Shown here piece after piece: positions 51,343 through 60,069 of a stretch of 60,699 nucleotides of DNA. Position 1 is the first letter of the stretch. Each line of letters opens with the position of its first letter. The DNA lies in the NCBI GenBank assembly GCA_937915735.1, contig CALGGS010000195.1, forward strand, positions 1 to 60,699, given 5' to 3'. The translations under genes were made by a program, and so were the position numbers. The notes beneath the pieces are model-generated. The model was given only the letters and a program-made list of their open reading frames with translations. It did not search any database and was not told where the DNA came from. The stretch is from an uncultured Treponema sp. (GTDB lineage: Bacteria; Spirochaetota; Spirochaetia; Treponematales; Treponemataceae).

Positions 51343-52314
51343 ATGGCAAAAGACATTTATGACACATTCCGTGACATCGGTATCATTCCTGTTGTCGCAA
51401 TTGAAGACGCTTCAAAGGCAGCTGATTTGGCACACGCTCTCGTTAAGGGCGGTCTTCCAGCTAGCGAGGTAACTTTCCGTACTGCATGTGCGGCTGAGGC
51501 TATCGAGGCTATGATCAAGGCTGAGCCTGACATGCTCGTTGGCGCTGGTACTGTTCTCAATGTTGAGCAGGCAGAAAAGGCTGTTAAGGCCGGAGCAAAA
51601 TTCATCGTCAGTCCAGGATACAATCCAGATGTCGTTGACTGGTGTATCAAAAACAATGTTCCAACTATGCCTGGTATCTCTAATCCTTCAGAAATCACTG
51701 CTTGTATCAACAAGGGTGTCACACACTTGAAGCTTTTCCCTGCTGAGCGCAAGGGCGGATACAAAATCATCGATGACTTCGGCGGTCCTTTCCCACAGTG
51801 TACATTCATGCCAACTGGTGGCGTTACAACTGAGAATGTTGGCGAATATGCAAAACGCAAGAACATCCTCTGCATGGGCGGTACTTGGATGGTTAAAAAG
51901 CCACTCATCGAAGGTTGCAAATGGGACGAAATCACCCAGATTTGTAAAGACGCTGTAAAAGCAATGCACAACTTCCACATCGATCACTGGGGAATCAACG
52001 CTAAGAACCCTGACGACGCTGCAAAAATCGCTGAAGGCTTCGATCCATTCGGATTCGCTGCAAAAGTCGGCAATTCTTCAATCTTCGCTTCTGACCAAAT
52101 TGAAATCATGAAGCAGGACGGTCGCGGAACTCACGGTCACATCTCTGTAGTCTGCAACAATGTTGAGCGCGCTTTGGCTTACCTTGAGAAATTCGGATTC
52201 AAACCTGTTGCCGGAACTGAAAAATGGACTGGCAAAGAGAACGCTTCTCCACTCAAGGTCGTTTACCTTGACAAAGAAGTCGGCGGATTTGCAATCCACT
52301 TGAAGAGAGCGTAA
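51343..52314 (+). CDS. eda: KDPG/KHG aldolase with C-terminal VOC-like domain
   Basis: 323 residues. Residues 1-~215 are a KDPG/KHG aldolase barrel: Glu in SEVTFRT, GAGTVLNVEQAEKAV, the Schiff-base Lys in HLKLFPAE and PTGGVTTEN. It splits 2-keto-3-deoxy-6-phosphogluconate to pyruvate and glyceraldehyde 3-phosphate. Residues about 255-323 (GHISVVCNNVERALAYLEKFGF) look like a glyoxalase/VOC half-domain. Such extended forms also occur in some Firmicutes as far as I recall. Codon use is strongly biased to favoured codons, suggesting high expression. AGAGG precedes the ATG. Confidence 0.9.
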   Translation: MAKDIYDTFRDIGIIPVVAIEDASKAADLAHALVKGGLPASEVTFRTACAAEAIEAMIKAEPDMLVGAGTVLNVEQAEKAVKAGAKFIVSPGYNPDVVDWCIKNNVPTMPGISNPSEITACINKGVTHLKLFPAERKGGYKIIDDFGGPFPQCTFMPTGGVTTENVGEYAKRKNILCMGGTWMVKKPLIEGCKWDEITQICKDAVKAMHNFHIDHWGINAKNPDDAAKIAEGFDPFGFAAKVGNSSIFASDQIEIMKQDGRGTHGHISVVCNNVERALAYLEKFGFKPVAGTEKWTGKENASPLKVVYLDKEVGGFAIHLKRA

Positions 52315-52315
52315 T

Positions 52316-52350
52316 TTAGACGCGGATACACGCAGATGAACGCAGATAGA
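52316..52350. repeat. Short CGCAGAT-type dispersed repeat
   Basis: Three spaced copies of an (A)CGC(A/G)GAT unit lie directly after the eda stop. A related unit is at about 39064-39087 before pflA. Confidence 0.4.
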
Positions 52351-52362
52351 TGTTCGTCTGCG

Positions 52363-52410
52363 AAAAAAAATAACCTCAGTCATGCTGTTTGTGACTGAGG
52401 TTATTTTTTT
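52363..52410 (+). terminator. Strong terminator after eda
   Basis: TAACCTCAGTCA (52371-52382) pairs perfectly with TGACTGAGGTTA (52392-52403), with A and T runs on either side, so it can work in both directions. Confidence 0.9.
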
Positions 52411-52516
52411 GTTGTTTGCTTACTACCATAAAAGGTTAATAAAATTATTTACGACAGGATATTTTAAGTGTATTATATATTAAAAATAACCTATAAGGTT
52501 TAAAAAAGGAGTTTAT

Positions 52517-52942
52517 ATGAAAAATATTAAAAAAGTTATTTTTCTGTTTATGGCTTTCCTTTCGTTGGGAATGTTTTTTGCCTGCTCGGACAGCGGGGAT
52601 GACGGCGACGGAGAGACTTTGGTGACGAAATATTCGACTTTGATGACTGCTGATACCGATGGAAATTATCGTGTATATGTTTATAATTGCGTGGAAGCAG
52701 GGGAGAACACTTATACTGTTCGTTCTGAGGAAATTCATTATTTTTCTTCCAGTACTTACGAAGGGAAAACTGCGGCTGAGCTTGTAGCCATTGTAAAAAA
52801 TAAAACAGTAAATCCATCAGATTCGAAAACAGGAACACAATCAACAGATAAAACAGAAAGTTCTACGAATAATACGACAGGAGTGAAGACAACTTATAAC
52901 ATTCCTGCTGGTATAACTGTTAAAAAATTTTTGTATTCATAA
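52517..52942 (+). CDS. Small lipoprotein of unknown function
   Basis: 141 residues. Signal peptide with lipobox (FFAC, Cys23) followed by an acidic DSGDDGDGE linker. The body has a Tyr-rich beta segment (YRVYVYNCVEAGENTYTV) and a Ser/Thr-rich region near 95-120. I do not recognise a family. AAGGAG precedes the ATG; just upstream is a small AACCT/AGGTT hairpin (52488-52500). Confidence 0.75.
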   Translation: MKNIKKVIFLFMAFLSLGMFFACSDSGDDGDGETLVTKYSTLMTADTDGNYRVYVYNCVEAGENTYTVRSEEIHYFSSSTYEGKTAAELVAIVKNKTVNPSDSKTGTQSTDKTESSTNNTTGVKTTYNIPAGITVKKFLYS

Positions 52943-52944
52943 AA

Positions 52945-53070
52945 AGCGTTAGGGGGTGTAGCCGCGGCTGTGCCGTTCCGAAATGAAGGAGCGAAGCGAC
53001 TGAATGAAGAAATGAAGCGATAGCGGAACGGCGGAAGACCCGACCCGCCGAAGGCGGGGAACGCCCATTT
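52945..53070. repeat. GC-rich repeat element with nested inverted repeats
   Basis: Begins AGCGTTAGGGGGTG and ends GGGAACGCCC. Inside, GCCGTTCCG (52972-52980) pairs with CGGAACGGC (53024-53032), and CCCGCC (53044-53049) with GGCGGG (53053-53058). The middle has GAAGGAGCGAAGCGA-type short repeats. Its base composition is unlike that of its surroundings. Confidence 0.65.
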
Positions 53071-53180
53071 TCTATTTCTTTACCGAAGGCAAATGTTTAG
53101 ATATCCCCTGAATATTTCCCCTACTTGATTTTTATTGCGATTTTTAAGAAAATTACAATAATTAAAAATTTGGGAAAAAA

Positions 53181-53864
53181 ATGGACACAAATGCTTTGAC
53201 GCTCCCATATCTTGAAACTTTGTCTTCGGCAGATTTAATCTCGCTTGCGGACGACTATGGGATTGACATACCGGACAATTTAAGCAGACGATTCATTATC
53301 GCCGAGCTTCTTGATGTTGCAGAAGAATTAAATCAGGAAAAACAAAAATCTGAGCTAAAAATTCTTGATGATGACGAGAACGAATTGGATATGGAGGACT
53401 CTGCTCTTCCACTTTCCTTCAACGAAACGAAGATTTCCGTTATTTTCAGAAATCCTGTCTGGGCTTTCGTGTATTGGGACATAAGCGCCGAGGCTCTGAA
53501 AAAGCTTTCTTCATCTTCAAGACTAAAAAATCTTTGCCTTCGCATTTCATATTTCAGCGATTTTGAATCCGTTCAGCCCGTAAAATTTTTTGACATGAAT
53601 GTCTCTATTGAAGACCGAGAGCAATATATTCTTCTCGAAACCGACCAAAAATATTTCCGTGTCGATTTAGTCGCGAATTTTGGAGAAGGGCAGACGGACG
53701 CTCTCACTTATTCTGAGCGGCTTGAAGTTCCCTCATCACCGAAAATTTTAGAGAATGCTCTTCCCGGAAGCGAAATTGAAATTCCCAGAATCTTAGAGCT
53801 TTCTGGCTTAAAAAAGCTTTTAAAATCTCACTACGAAAAATACAGGCAGTCGTTCGAAAAATAG
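53181..53864 (+). CDS. DUF4912-domain protein
   Basis: 227 residues. The central region (about 75-200; ISVIFRNPVWAFVYWDIS) is a DUF4912 domain, a beta-rich fold resembling carbohydrate- or protein-binding modules. It ends with a helical tail. It sits 27 bases ahead of the GH57-like gene on the same strand, a pairing I recall from other treponemes, so the two products may form a complex. The function is unknown. Confidence 0.82.
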   Translation: MDTNALTLPYLETLSSADLISLADDYGIDIPDNLSRRFIIAELLDVAEELNQEKQKSELKILDDDENELDMEDSALPLSFNETKISVIFRNPVWAFVYWDISAEALKKLSSSSRLKNLCLRISYFSDFESVQPVKFFDMNVSIEDREQYILLETDQKYFRVDLVANFGEGQTDALTYSERLEVPSSPKILENALPGSEIEIPRILELSGLKKLLKSHYEKYRQSFEK

Positions 53865-53891
53865 TTTTAAAAATAGAGGATAAGAAATAAA

Positions 53892-55511
53892 ATGTCAAAA
53901 AATCTGATTTTAACTATCGTAGCTCATCAGGGGTACATCAGACACAAGGATGAACGGGATTATGCGCTTCAAAATGACATTCTCTTCGGGGCAATTTCAC
54001 AGACTTATCTTCCACTTCTGAATCTTTTTCATAAACTCGAAAAAGAGGGCGTTGATTTTCATCTCGCGATGGTTTTCTCTCCGGCTCTTTGTTCGCTTCT
54101 TGACGATGAAATCATAAAAGAACAGTATGTTCACTGGCTTGAAAAAAGAATTTCTCTTGGCGAAAAGGAAATCGGTCGTCTTCTCGGGGACGAAAAGCTT
54201 TTAAAAAATGCCGAGGAATGTCTTGGCAAAGCAAAAAAAGATTTAAATGATTTTGTGAATGTTTATTCTTCAAATCTTTTAAAAGAATTCGCTTATTTTG
54301 CTTCAAAAGGAAATCTTGAGCTTTTAGCAACCAGCGGAACTTATGCTTTCCTTCCTCATTACGGCGACATGACTGAGATTTTAAATGCTCAGGTAGAAAT
54401 CGGACTTTACTCACACCGTCATTATTTCGGCTCGAATCCTGACGGTTTTTTCCTGCCTTTTATGGGCTACACTCCGGGAATCGAAAAAATCTTGCGTTCT
54501 TATGGCTTCAGGTACACAATCGTTGATATTCGCTCAATGCTCTTTAGCGAAACTGTTCCGAAAGACGGAATCTTTTATCCCGTCCGCTGCGATTTGGATT
54601 GTGAGAACGCTCTGAGCCACATGTCGATGGCCCTTTTCGCTCAGGACTCGGACACGCCTGAGGATATTTTGGGACACGAGGGAAACGGCGGTTTTATATC
54701 AAACTCAGTATACAAAAATCAGGAGAAGGACATTGCCTTTGAGCTTCCGACGGAAAGACTCGTGGACTCTTCTTTCATCGAATCGGATGAGGCGCGAATT
54801 CCGTCTTATTTCAGATATTGGTCAAAGGCGGATGACGGAAACGCGCTTTATGACTCAGGCTTGGCAAAAGAACAGGCTAAGGCCGATGCATTGGAGTTCT
54901 TCTCTTCAAAAAAAGCGAAGCTTGATGAGGCTCAAAATCTTATGGACGGAAAATCTCCTTCGCTTTTATGCGTAATGGATGCGAGAACTTTCGGTCAGAC
55001 TTGGGCCGAGGGCGTTGACTTTTTGGAAAATGTTATCCGTGAAAGCGCGAAGTCAGATGTTTCTCTTTCTCTTCCTGCCTCTCTTTTGGGAAATCTTTTT
55101 TCTCTTCAAAAAATCAAGCCTTATTCAGGGGTGGCTCAGGGAAACAGCTATGGCGAGGATTTGCTTGACAGCACTAACGGCTGGATGATTCGCTATACAA
55201 GAAAAATGTGCGAGAGAATGGTCGATTTGTCAGACAGATTTCCGAATGAGACAGGCTTAAAGGTTCGTCTTTTAAATCTTGGAGCCCGCGAGCTTATGCT
55301 CAGCCAGAGCGGTGAATGGGCAATGATGATTCACGACGGAATTTTCCCTGAGTATGCCGAGAAACGCTTTAAGGAAGCGATAAAGGCCTTTATGATTGTT
55401 TTTGATGCCTTGGGCTCAAACACAGTCAGCACTGAATGGCTTACCAGGCTTGAAAGTGAGCACACGATTTTCCCCTGGATGAATTTCAGGATGTTCTGCC
55501 CGAAAAAGTAA
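53892..55511 (+). CDS. GH57-like protein lacking the catalytic glutamate
   Basis: 539 residues, colinear with GH57 glucan branching enzymes: VAHQGYIRH at the start, LLATSGTYAFLP, the region GLYSHRHYFGSNPDGFF and DARTFGQTWAEG. In active members the third conserved block reads like GxWLPEC, with Glu as nucleophile; here it is GFFLPFMGY, so the Glu is replaced by Phe. The N-terminal HxH has only one His left. The Asp of DARTFGQTW (acid/base block) remains. It is therefore probably not an ordinary branching enzyme and may bind glucan or have a new activity. Confidence 0.8.
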   Translation: MSKNLILTIVAHQGYIRHKDERDYALQNDILFGAISQTYLPLLNLFHKLEKEGVDFHLAMVFSPALCSLLDDEIIKEQYVHWLEKRISLGEKEIGRLLGDEKLLKNAEECLGKAKKDLNDFVNVYSSNLLKEFAYFASKGNLELLATSGTYAFLPHYGDMTEILNAQVEIGLYSHRHYFGSNPDGFFLPFMGYTPGIEKILRSYGFRYTIVDIRSMLFSETVPKDGIFYPVRCDLDCENALSHMSMALFAQDSDTPEDILGHEGNGGFISNSVYKNQEKDIAFELPTERLVDSSFIESDEARIPSYFRYWSKADDGNALYDSGLAKEQAKADALEFFSSKKAKLDEAQNLMDGKSPSLLCVMDARTFGQTWAEGVDFLENVIRESAKSDVSLSLPASLLGNLFSLQKIKPYSGVAQGNSYGEDLLDSTNGWMIRYTRKMCERMVDLSDRFPNETGLKVRLLNLGARELMLSQSGEWAMMIHDGIFPEYAEKRFKEAIKAFMIVFDALGSNTVSTEWLTRLESEHTIFPWMNFRMFCPKK

Positions 55512-55554
55512 AAAAAAATCTGAAAAAGCACGCTAATCTTTCAAATTTAATCTC

Positions 55555-55583
55555 TTGACAATTTGCGCAATCGGTTGCACAAT
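55555..55583 (+). promoter_or_regulatory. Promoter and autoregulatory operator of the sugar operon
   Basis: TTGACA (55555-55560), a 17-base spacer and CACAAT (55578-55583), then six bases to the ATG at 55590. Between the boxes lies a LacI-type operator (55563-55582), two ten-base half-sites matching at 8 of 10 around a central CG. Bound repressor would block RNA polymerase. Confidence 0.65.
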
Positions 55584-55589
55584 ATATTT

Positions 55590-56585
55590 ATGAGTGGTCG
55601 CTTGCATAATACTAATTTTACGATGGACGATATAGCCTCAGAACTCGGACTTTCAAAAAGTACTGTCTCGCGGGCCTTGTCGGACTCTGGAAGAATTAGT
55701 GAGGAAACGAAAAAAAAAGTTCAGGATTTCGCAAAAAAGCATGGCTTCAAGCCGAATCTTGTGGCAAAGGCTTTGGCTGGTCAAAAAACTCTGAATATTG
55801 CGGCTGTCATGCCCTTTGAGGCGAATGTCACTCAGATGATGTTCTTCCACGAGTGTCTTTCAGGCATTGTGGGGCGGGCTGCAAAGGACGGATACTCTGT
55901 CCTTATCTGCATGACCGAAAGCAAAGATAACGAAATCCTGGAAAGTGTCCTTATAAACAAAAAGGTCGATTCTGTCGTTCTGACTCAGCTTAAGCACAAC
56001 GACAAGAATGTTGAGCTTTTAAAAAAATATTCAGTTCCCTTTGTGGTAATCGGCTCTGGAGCCGGTGAAGATGTCGTTCATGTCGATTCCCGGATGAAAG
56101 AAAATTGCGCTGAGTTTACGCGCCTGTGTCTTAATAATTTAAAAGTTGGCAGTCATGTTCTTTTTGTCTGCGGTTCTCTCGATGTTGAGGCGAATAATAA
56201 CCGCCTTTCAGGCTTTTTAAGCGGAATGGAGGACTCATCCTCTGATTTTCAGTATGCAATATGTACCGAGGCGAGCGATTTTGAAGATGAAATTTCCCTC
56301 AAAAGCTGGAATATGATTTTGTGCTCGGATGATGTCGTCTGTATGCAGATTCTTGAAATCTTAAACAATAAAAAAATTGCGGTCGGAAAGGACTTAAAGA
56401 TAGCTTCTTTTCACGACAGTGTTTTGCTTGAAGGTCATTCGCCGAGTATCAGTGCTCTTAAGGTTGATGCCTCATCTCTCGGCGAAAAAGCTGCGGAATT
56501 GTCTCTTGCTTTGGCAAGTGGCAAAGAATGTGAAAAATTGAACTATGTGGACTGTGCGTTTATGCTACGGGAATCCACGGAGTAA
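55590..56585 (+). CDS. LacI-family regulator of the downstream sugar transporter
   Basis: 331 residues. The N-terminal LacI HTH is FTMDDIASELGLSKSTVSRAL (quoted in part: MDDIASELGLSKSTVSRAL), with the hinge helix NLVAKALAG, then a periplasmic-binding-like sensor domain. It is most likely a repressor of itself and the MalEFG-like genes that follow, by the operator in its promoter. The ATG at 55590 is supported by the promoter six bases upstream; an upstream in-frame start at 55563 would lie within the operator. Confidence 0.88.
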   Translation: MSGRLHNTNFTMDDIASELGLSKSTVSRALSDSGRISEETKKKVQDFAKKHGFKPNLVAKALAGQKTLNIAAVMPFEANVTQMMFFHECLSGIVGRAAKDGYSVLICMTESKDNEILESVLINKKVDSVVLTQLKHNDKNVELLKKYSVPFVVIGSGAGEDVVHVDSRMKENCAEFTRLCLNNLKVGSHVLFVCGSLDVEANNNRLSGFLSGMEDSSSDFQYAICTEASDFEDEISLKSWNMILCSDDVVCMQILEILNNKKIAVGKDLKIASFHDSVLLEGHSPSISALKVDASSLGEKAAELSLALASGKECEKLNYVDCAFMLRESTE

Positions 56586-56600
56586 AATTAGGAGAATAAT

Positions 56601-57797
56601 ATGAAAAAATGTCTTAAGCTTGGGCTTTTTGCTTTGTCGTCACTGCTTCTTTTTTCTTGTAACGAAAAAAAATCTTCTGGCAGCGGAAAAATCACCCTTA
56701 CGGTTTGGGAGTCCACGAACGGACCGGATGAGTTCATAAAAAGGGCGGGGGAGATTTTCAGCGAAACTCATCCTGATATCACGATAAAATTCCAGAATGT
56801 AGAGCTTGGGGATGCGACAGGGCAGATTGCTCTTGACGGTCCTGCTGGAAAAGGCGCTGATATTTTCGCGGCTCCTCATGACCGTCTCGGTTCCCTTGTT
56901 TCTGGCGGACATGTTCTTCCGACTAATAATGCGGAGTCTGTAAAGGCCCGTTCCCTTGCTTCCTGCTCGAAGGCTCTTACTTATGACGGAACGATGTACG
57001 GCTATCCTGTATCTGCTGAAACTTACGCTCTTTTTTATAACAAAGCCCTTATCAGCGAAAACGAAGTTCCTGCAAGCTGGGAAGATTTGGCAAAATGGAC
57101 CAGCGGTTTTAACGCAAAAAATCCTGGAAAATACGGCTTTGTAATGAATGTGGGCGAGGGCTACTACACTGTAATATTCACGACCGCAAACGGAAACCGG
57201 CTTTTTGGCGCTGACGGAAAAGACGGCAGGAATTCAAATCTTAACAGTCCTGATGCAATCAAGGGAATGAAATTCTTTCAGAATATGAAAACAATTCTCC
57301 CTGTTCCTTCAAGCGATCTTGATACTGCGACTGTTGACGGAGCCTTCCAGAGCGGAAGGGCGGCTCTTCACATCACGGGGCTTTGGAATGTCGTTCCTTT
57401 TGAAAAGGCTGGAATCGATTTCGGTGTCGCTCCTCTTCCAAGCCTGCCCGGAGACTCGACTCCTTCTGCTTCCTTCAGCGGTACCCGTGCTATGTTTGTC
57501 TCTGCCTATACAGACCAGCCTGCCGAAGCGAATGAATTCGCTGAATTCCTTATGAGCGATGAAATGCAGCGTCTTCGTTTTGAAATTACAGGCGCTCTTC
57601 CTTCAATAGACATTCCCCTTGAAAGTAAATATGCAAAGGGCTTCTTAAAGCAGCTTGAGTTTGCTTTCCCGATGCCTACCGTTCCTGAAATGACAATGTT
57701 CTGGGAAGCGATGAACAATGCGAGCAAGAACATCTGGGACGGTTCTGATGTAAAAGCGGAGCTTGATGCCTGCAATAATGCGATGGTTAGTAAGTAA
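56601..57797 (+). CDS. malE: Sugar-binding lipoprotein, MalE-like
   Basis: 398 residues. Signal peptide with lipobox (LLLFSC, Cys20), then a family 1 solute-binding protein (ITLTVWESTNGPDEFIKRAG, GKGADIFAAPHDRLG, YGYPVSAETYALFYNKALI). It resembles maltose/maltodextrin-binding proteins closely. Delivers an oligosaccharide, probably an alpha-glucan, to the permeases encoded next. The lipid anchor replaces the free periplasmic form of E. coli. AGGAG precedes the ATG. Confidence 0.9.
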   Translation: MKKCLKLGLFALSSLLLFSCNEKKSSGSGKITLTVWESTNGPDEFIKRAGEIFSETHPDITIKFQNVELGDATGQIALDGPAGKGADIFAAPHDRLGSLVSGGHVLPTNNAESVKARSLASCSKALTYDGTMYGYPVSAETYALFYNKALISENEVPASWEDLAKWTSGFNAKNPGKYGFVMNVGEGYYTVIFTTANGNRLFGADGKDGRNSNLNSPDAIKGMKFFQNMKTILPVPSSDLDTATVDGAFQSGRAALHITGLWNVVPFEKAGIDFGVAPLPSLPGDSTPSASFSGTRAMFVSAYTDQPAEANEFAEFLMSDEMQRLRFEITGALPSIDIPLESKYAKGFLKQLEFAFPMPTVPEMTMFWEAMNNASKNIWDGSDVKAELDACNNAMVSK

Positions 57798-57807
57798 GGT
57801 GTTGTCA

Positions 57808-59124
57808 ATGGAACTTAAACGAGACAAATCAGACTACAAAAAAGTGACTCTTATAGCCTCCTGTTTTATGGGAGCCAGTCACCTCTTTTTTCTGAAAGAT
57901 TATGTTAAGGGCGTGTTTTTCGCTCTCTGCGAGCTGGTCTTTCTTGCTTTTATTCCTTTTATCACAAAAAAAATCGCAGGTCTTATTACTCTTGGAAGTC
58001 CGCACCCTGAACTTCCGATAAAAATGCGTGACAACTCAATTTTCATGCTCATTGACGGAATATTGATTTTATCCCTCGTTGCGATTTTTGTGATTGTCTA
58101 TGTTTTAAGCGTAAAAAGTGCGCAGTCTGGCTACAAGGAATACTGCAGGACCGGACGATTTAAGAGTCAGAAGGAGCTTTTTGACTCAACGATGGGAAAA
58201 TCCTTCCCGATTTTCGGCTTGGCTCCAGCCTTCGTTATGATTCTTATTTTTGTCGTTGTCCCTCTCGTTTTCAGCGTTCTTGTGGCTTTTACGAACTACT
58301 CAGACCCGAGCCACATTCCTCCGAACAACACGGTTGACTGGGTAGGCTTTCAGAATTTCGTCGAATTGCTGGGAGGTCAAAATACCTGGTCAGTCGGCTT
58401 TTTGCGTGTGGCTGTCTGGACTTTAGTCTGGGCCGTTCTTGCCACATTCACCTGCTACTTCGGCGGACTTATCGTCGCGGTCTGGCTTAAGGAAATCAAT
58501 TTTCATATTTCTCCGCTTTTCAGGTTTATCTTTATTTTGCCTTACGCAGTTCCTTCTGTCGTTTCAATGCTGGTCTGGAAAAATCTCTTGAACGGCTCGT
58601 TCGGAATTGTAAACAGAACCTTAATGTCAATCGGTCTTATAAGCCAGCCGGTTCCCTGGCTCGGAACTCCGATTATGGCCCAGTTTACCTGTGTTCTCAT
58701 AAATCTTTGGGCCGGTTTCGGCTACTTTATGCTTCTTTCGATGGGTACAATGACGGCAATCAGCGAGGATATGAACGAGGCGGCGAAAATTGACGGTGCC
58801 AACAGAAGGCAGATTTTCTCAAAAATTACGCTTCCTCTCGTCTTGTATCAGACTCTGCCCCTGATTATCATGAGCTTTGCCCACAATGTGAACAATTTCG
58901 GAGCTATTTACTTCCTTACAAACGGCGCTCCGACAGTCGCCGACTCAACGACTACAATGGCCGGCGGAACTGATATTCTAGTCACTTGGATTTACAAACT
59001 TACAATCACTCTCATGAAGTACAACTATGCTTCTGTTATTGCCGTGATGATTTTCATAGTCTTGGCACCCTTTGCAATCTGGCAGTTCAGGCAGACAAAA
59101 GCTTACAAGGAAGGTTCAGTATGA
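57808..59124 (+). CDS. malF: Sugar ABC permease, MalF-like
   Basis: 438 residues. Two extra N-terminal helices (about 18-105) precede the six-helix permease core. The ATPase-coupling EAA loop reads NEAAKIDGANRRQIFSKI. Family and order match MalF. The ATG at 57808 has AAGG eight bases upstream; a GTG at 57799 is possible. Its stop overlaps the malG start as ATGA. Confidence 0.9.
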   Translation: MELKRDKSDYKKVTLIASCFMGASHLFFLKDYVKGVFFALCELVFLAFIPFITKKIAGLITLGSPHPELPIKMRDNSIFMLIDGILILSLVAIFVIVYVLSVKSAQSGYKEYCRTGRFKSQKELFDSTMGKSFPIFGLAPAFVMILIFVVVPLVFSVLVAFTNYSDPSHIPPNNTVDWVGFQNFVELLGGQNTWSVGFLRVAVWTLVWAVLATFTCYFGGLIVAVWLKEINFHISPLFRFIFILPYAVPSVVSMLVWKNLLNGSFGIVNRTLMSIGLISQPVPWLGTPIMAQFTCVLINLWAGFGYFMLLSMGTMTAISEDMNEAAKIDGANRRQIFSKITLPLVLYQTLPLIIMSFAHNVNNFGAIYFLTNGAPTVADSTTTMAGGTDILVTWIYKLTITLMKYNYASVIAVMIFIVLAPFAIWQFRQTKAYKEGSV

Positions 59125-59975
59125 TAAAAAATATTAGCGGTCAAAGAATCACGGACAGCATCACCAGAGGAGCGATTTACTGTATTTTTATTTTGATTTC
59201 ATTTTTCGTAATTTATCCTCTCGTTTATGTCATAAGCGGCTCCTTTGCTCCAGGAAACTCAATCGCAAGCCTTAACATCGTGCCTTTTAGGGACGGCTTT
59301 ACGCTTGTGCATTTTGCAGATTTATTCACAAAAACAGATTATGGCCGCTGGTTTTTGAACACTCTCATAATTTCAGTCGAAACCTGTGCGGCTACAGTCG
59401 TGATTTCTTCTCTTTCGGCTTATGTTTTTTCCCGCTTTAACTTCAGATTTAAAAAATCATTTTTGATTAGCCTTTTGATTTTGCAGATTTTTCCGTCCTT
59501 TGTCGGAATGATTGCGATTTATGTAATTCTTCTCCGTGTCGGAGGCTTAGACACTCTTTGGGGACTGGTTTTAGTCTACACGGCGGGAAACATTCCTTAC
59601 AACGCCTGGATGGTCAAAAATTATATGGATACTGTCTCAAAAAGCCTTGACGAGGCGGCCCGCATTGACGGAGCCAGCCATTTTCGGGTCTTCTGGCAAA
59701 TCATTATGCCAATTGCCCGCCCGATTATCATATTTCTGGCAATAACGAGTTTTACGGCTCCGTGGATGGACTTCATTTTTCCTAAAATGGTTCTTCGCAG
59801 CACGGAAAATCAGACCTTGGCGCTGGGGCTTTTCGGTTTCGTTTCGGACAAAAAAAATGAGTTCACGATTTTTGCAGCGGGCAGCCTTCTTGTTTCGATT
59901 CCCTTCGTGATTTTCTTTTTGATTACGCAAAAAACACTCATTTCAAGCTTTGGAGGAGCGGCAGTTAAGGAGTAA
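59121..59975 (+). CDS. malG: Sugar ABC permease, MalG-like
   Basis: 284 residues with six membrane helices and the EAA loop DEAARIDGASHFRVFWQI. Partner of the MalF-like protein. The start at 59121 (ATGA overlap) is used rather than an upstream in-frame ATG lying within malF. No MalK-type ATPase gene follows, so a shared ATPase encoded elsewhere (as with MsiK in some bacteria) is implied. Confidence 0.9.
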   Translation: MIKNISGQRITDSITRGAIYCIFILISFFVIYPLVYVISGSFAPGNSIASLNIVPFRDGFTLVHFADLFTKTDYGRWFLNTLIISVETCAATVVISSLSAYVFSRFNFRFKKSFLISLLILQIFPSFVGMIAIYVILLRVGGLDTLWGLVLVYTAGNIPYNAWMVKNYMDTVSKSLDEAARIDGASHFRVFWQIIMPIARPIIIFLAITSFTAPWMDFIFPKMVLRSTENQTLALGLFGFVSDKKNEFTIFAAGSLLVSIPFVIFFLITQKTLISSFGGAAVKE

Positions 59976-60069
59976 AGGGAATATAAGGGCCGTTCCGCCC
60001 TTTGTGGCGGGGATGCGAAGCCTTGCTGGAAAGGCTAAAAAGCAGGTCGTGAATGTGGTTTTATAAATC

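Noticed and set aside
51357..51980. 207-residue open frame on - opposite eda
   Set aside because: Mirror frame of a highly biased gene; no start signal and no recognisable domain.
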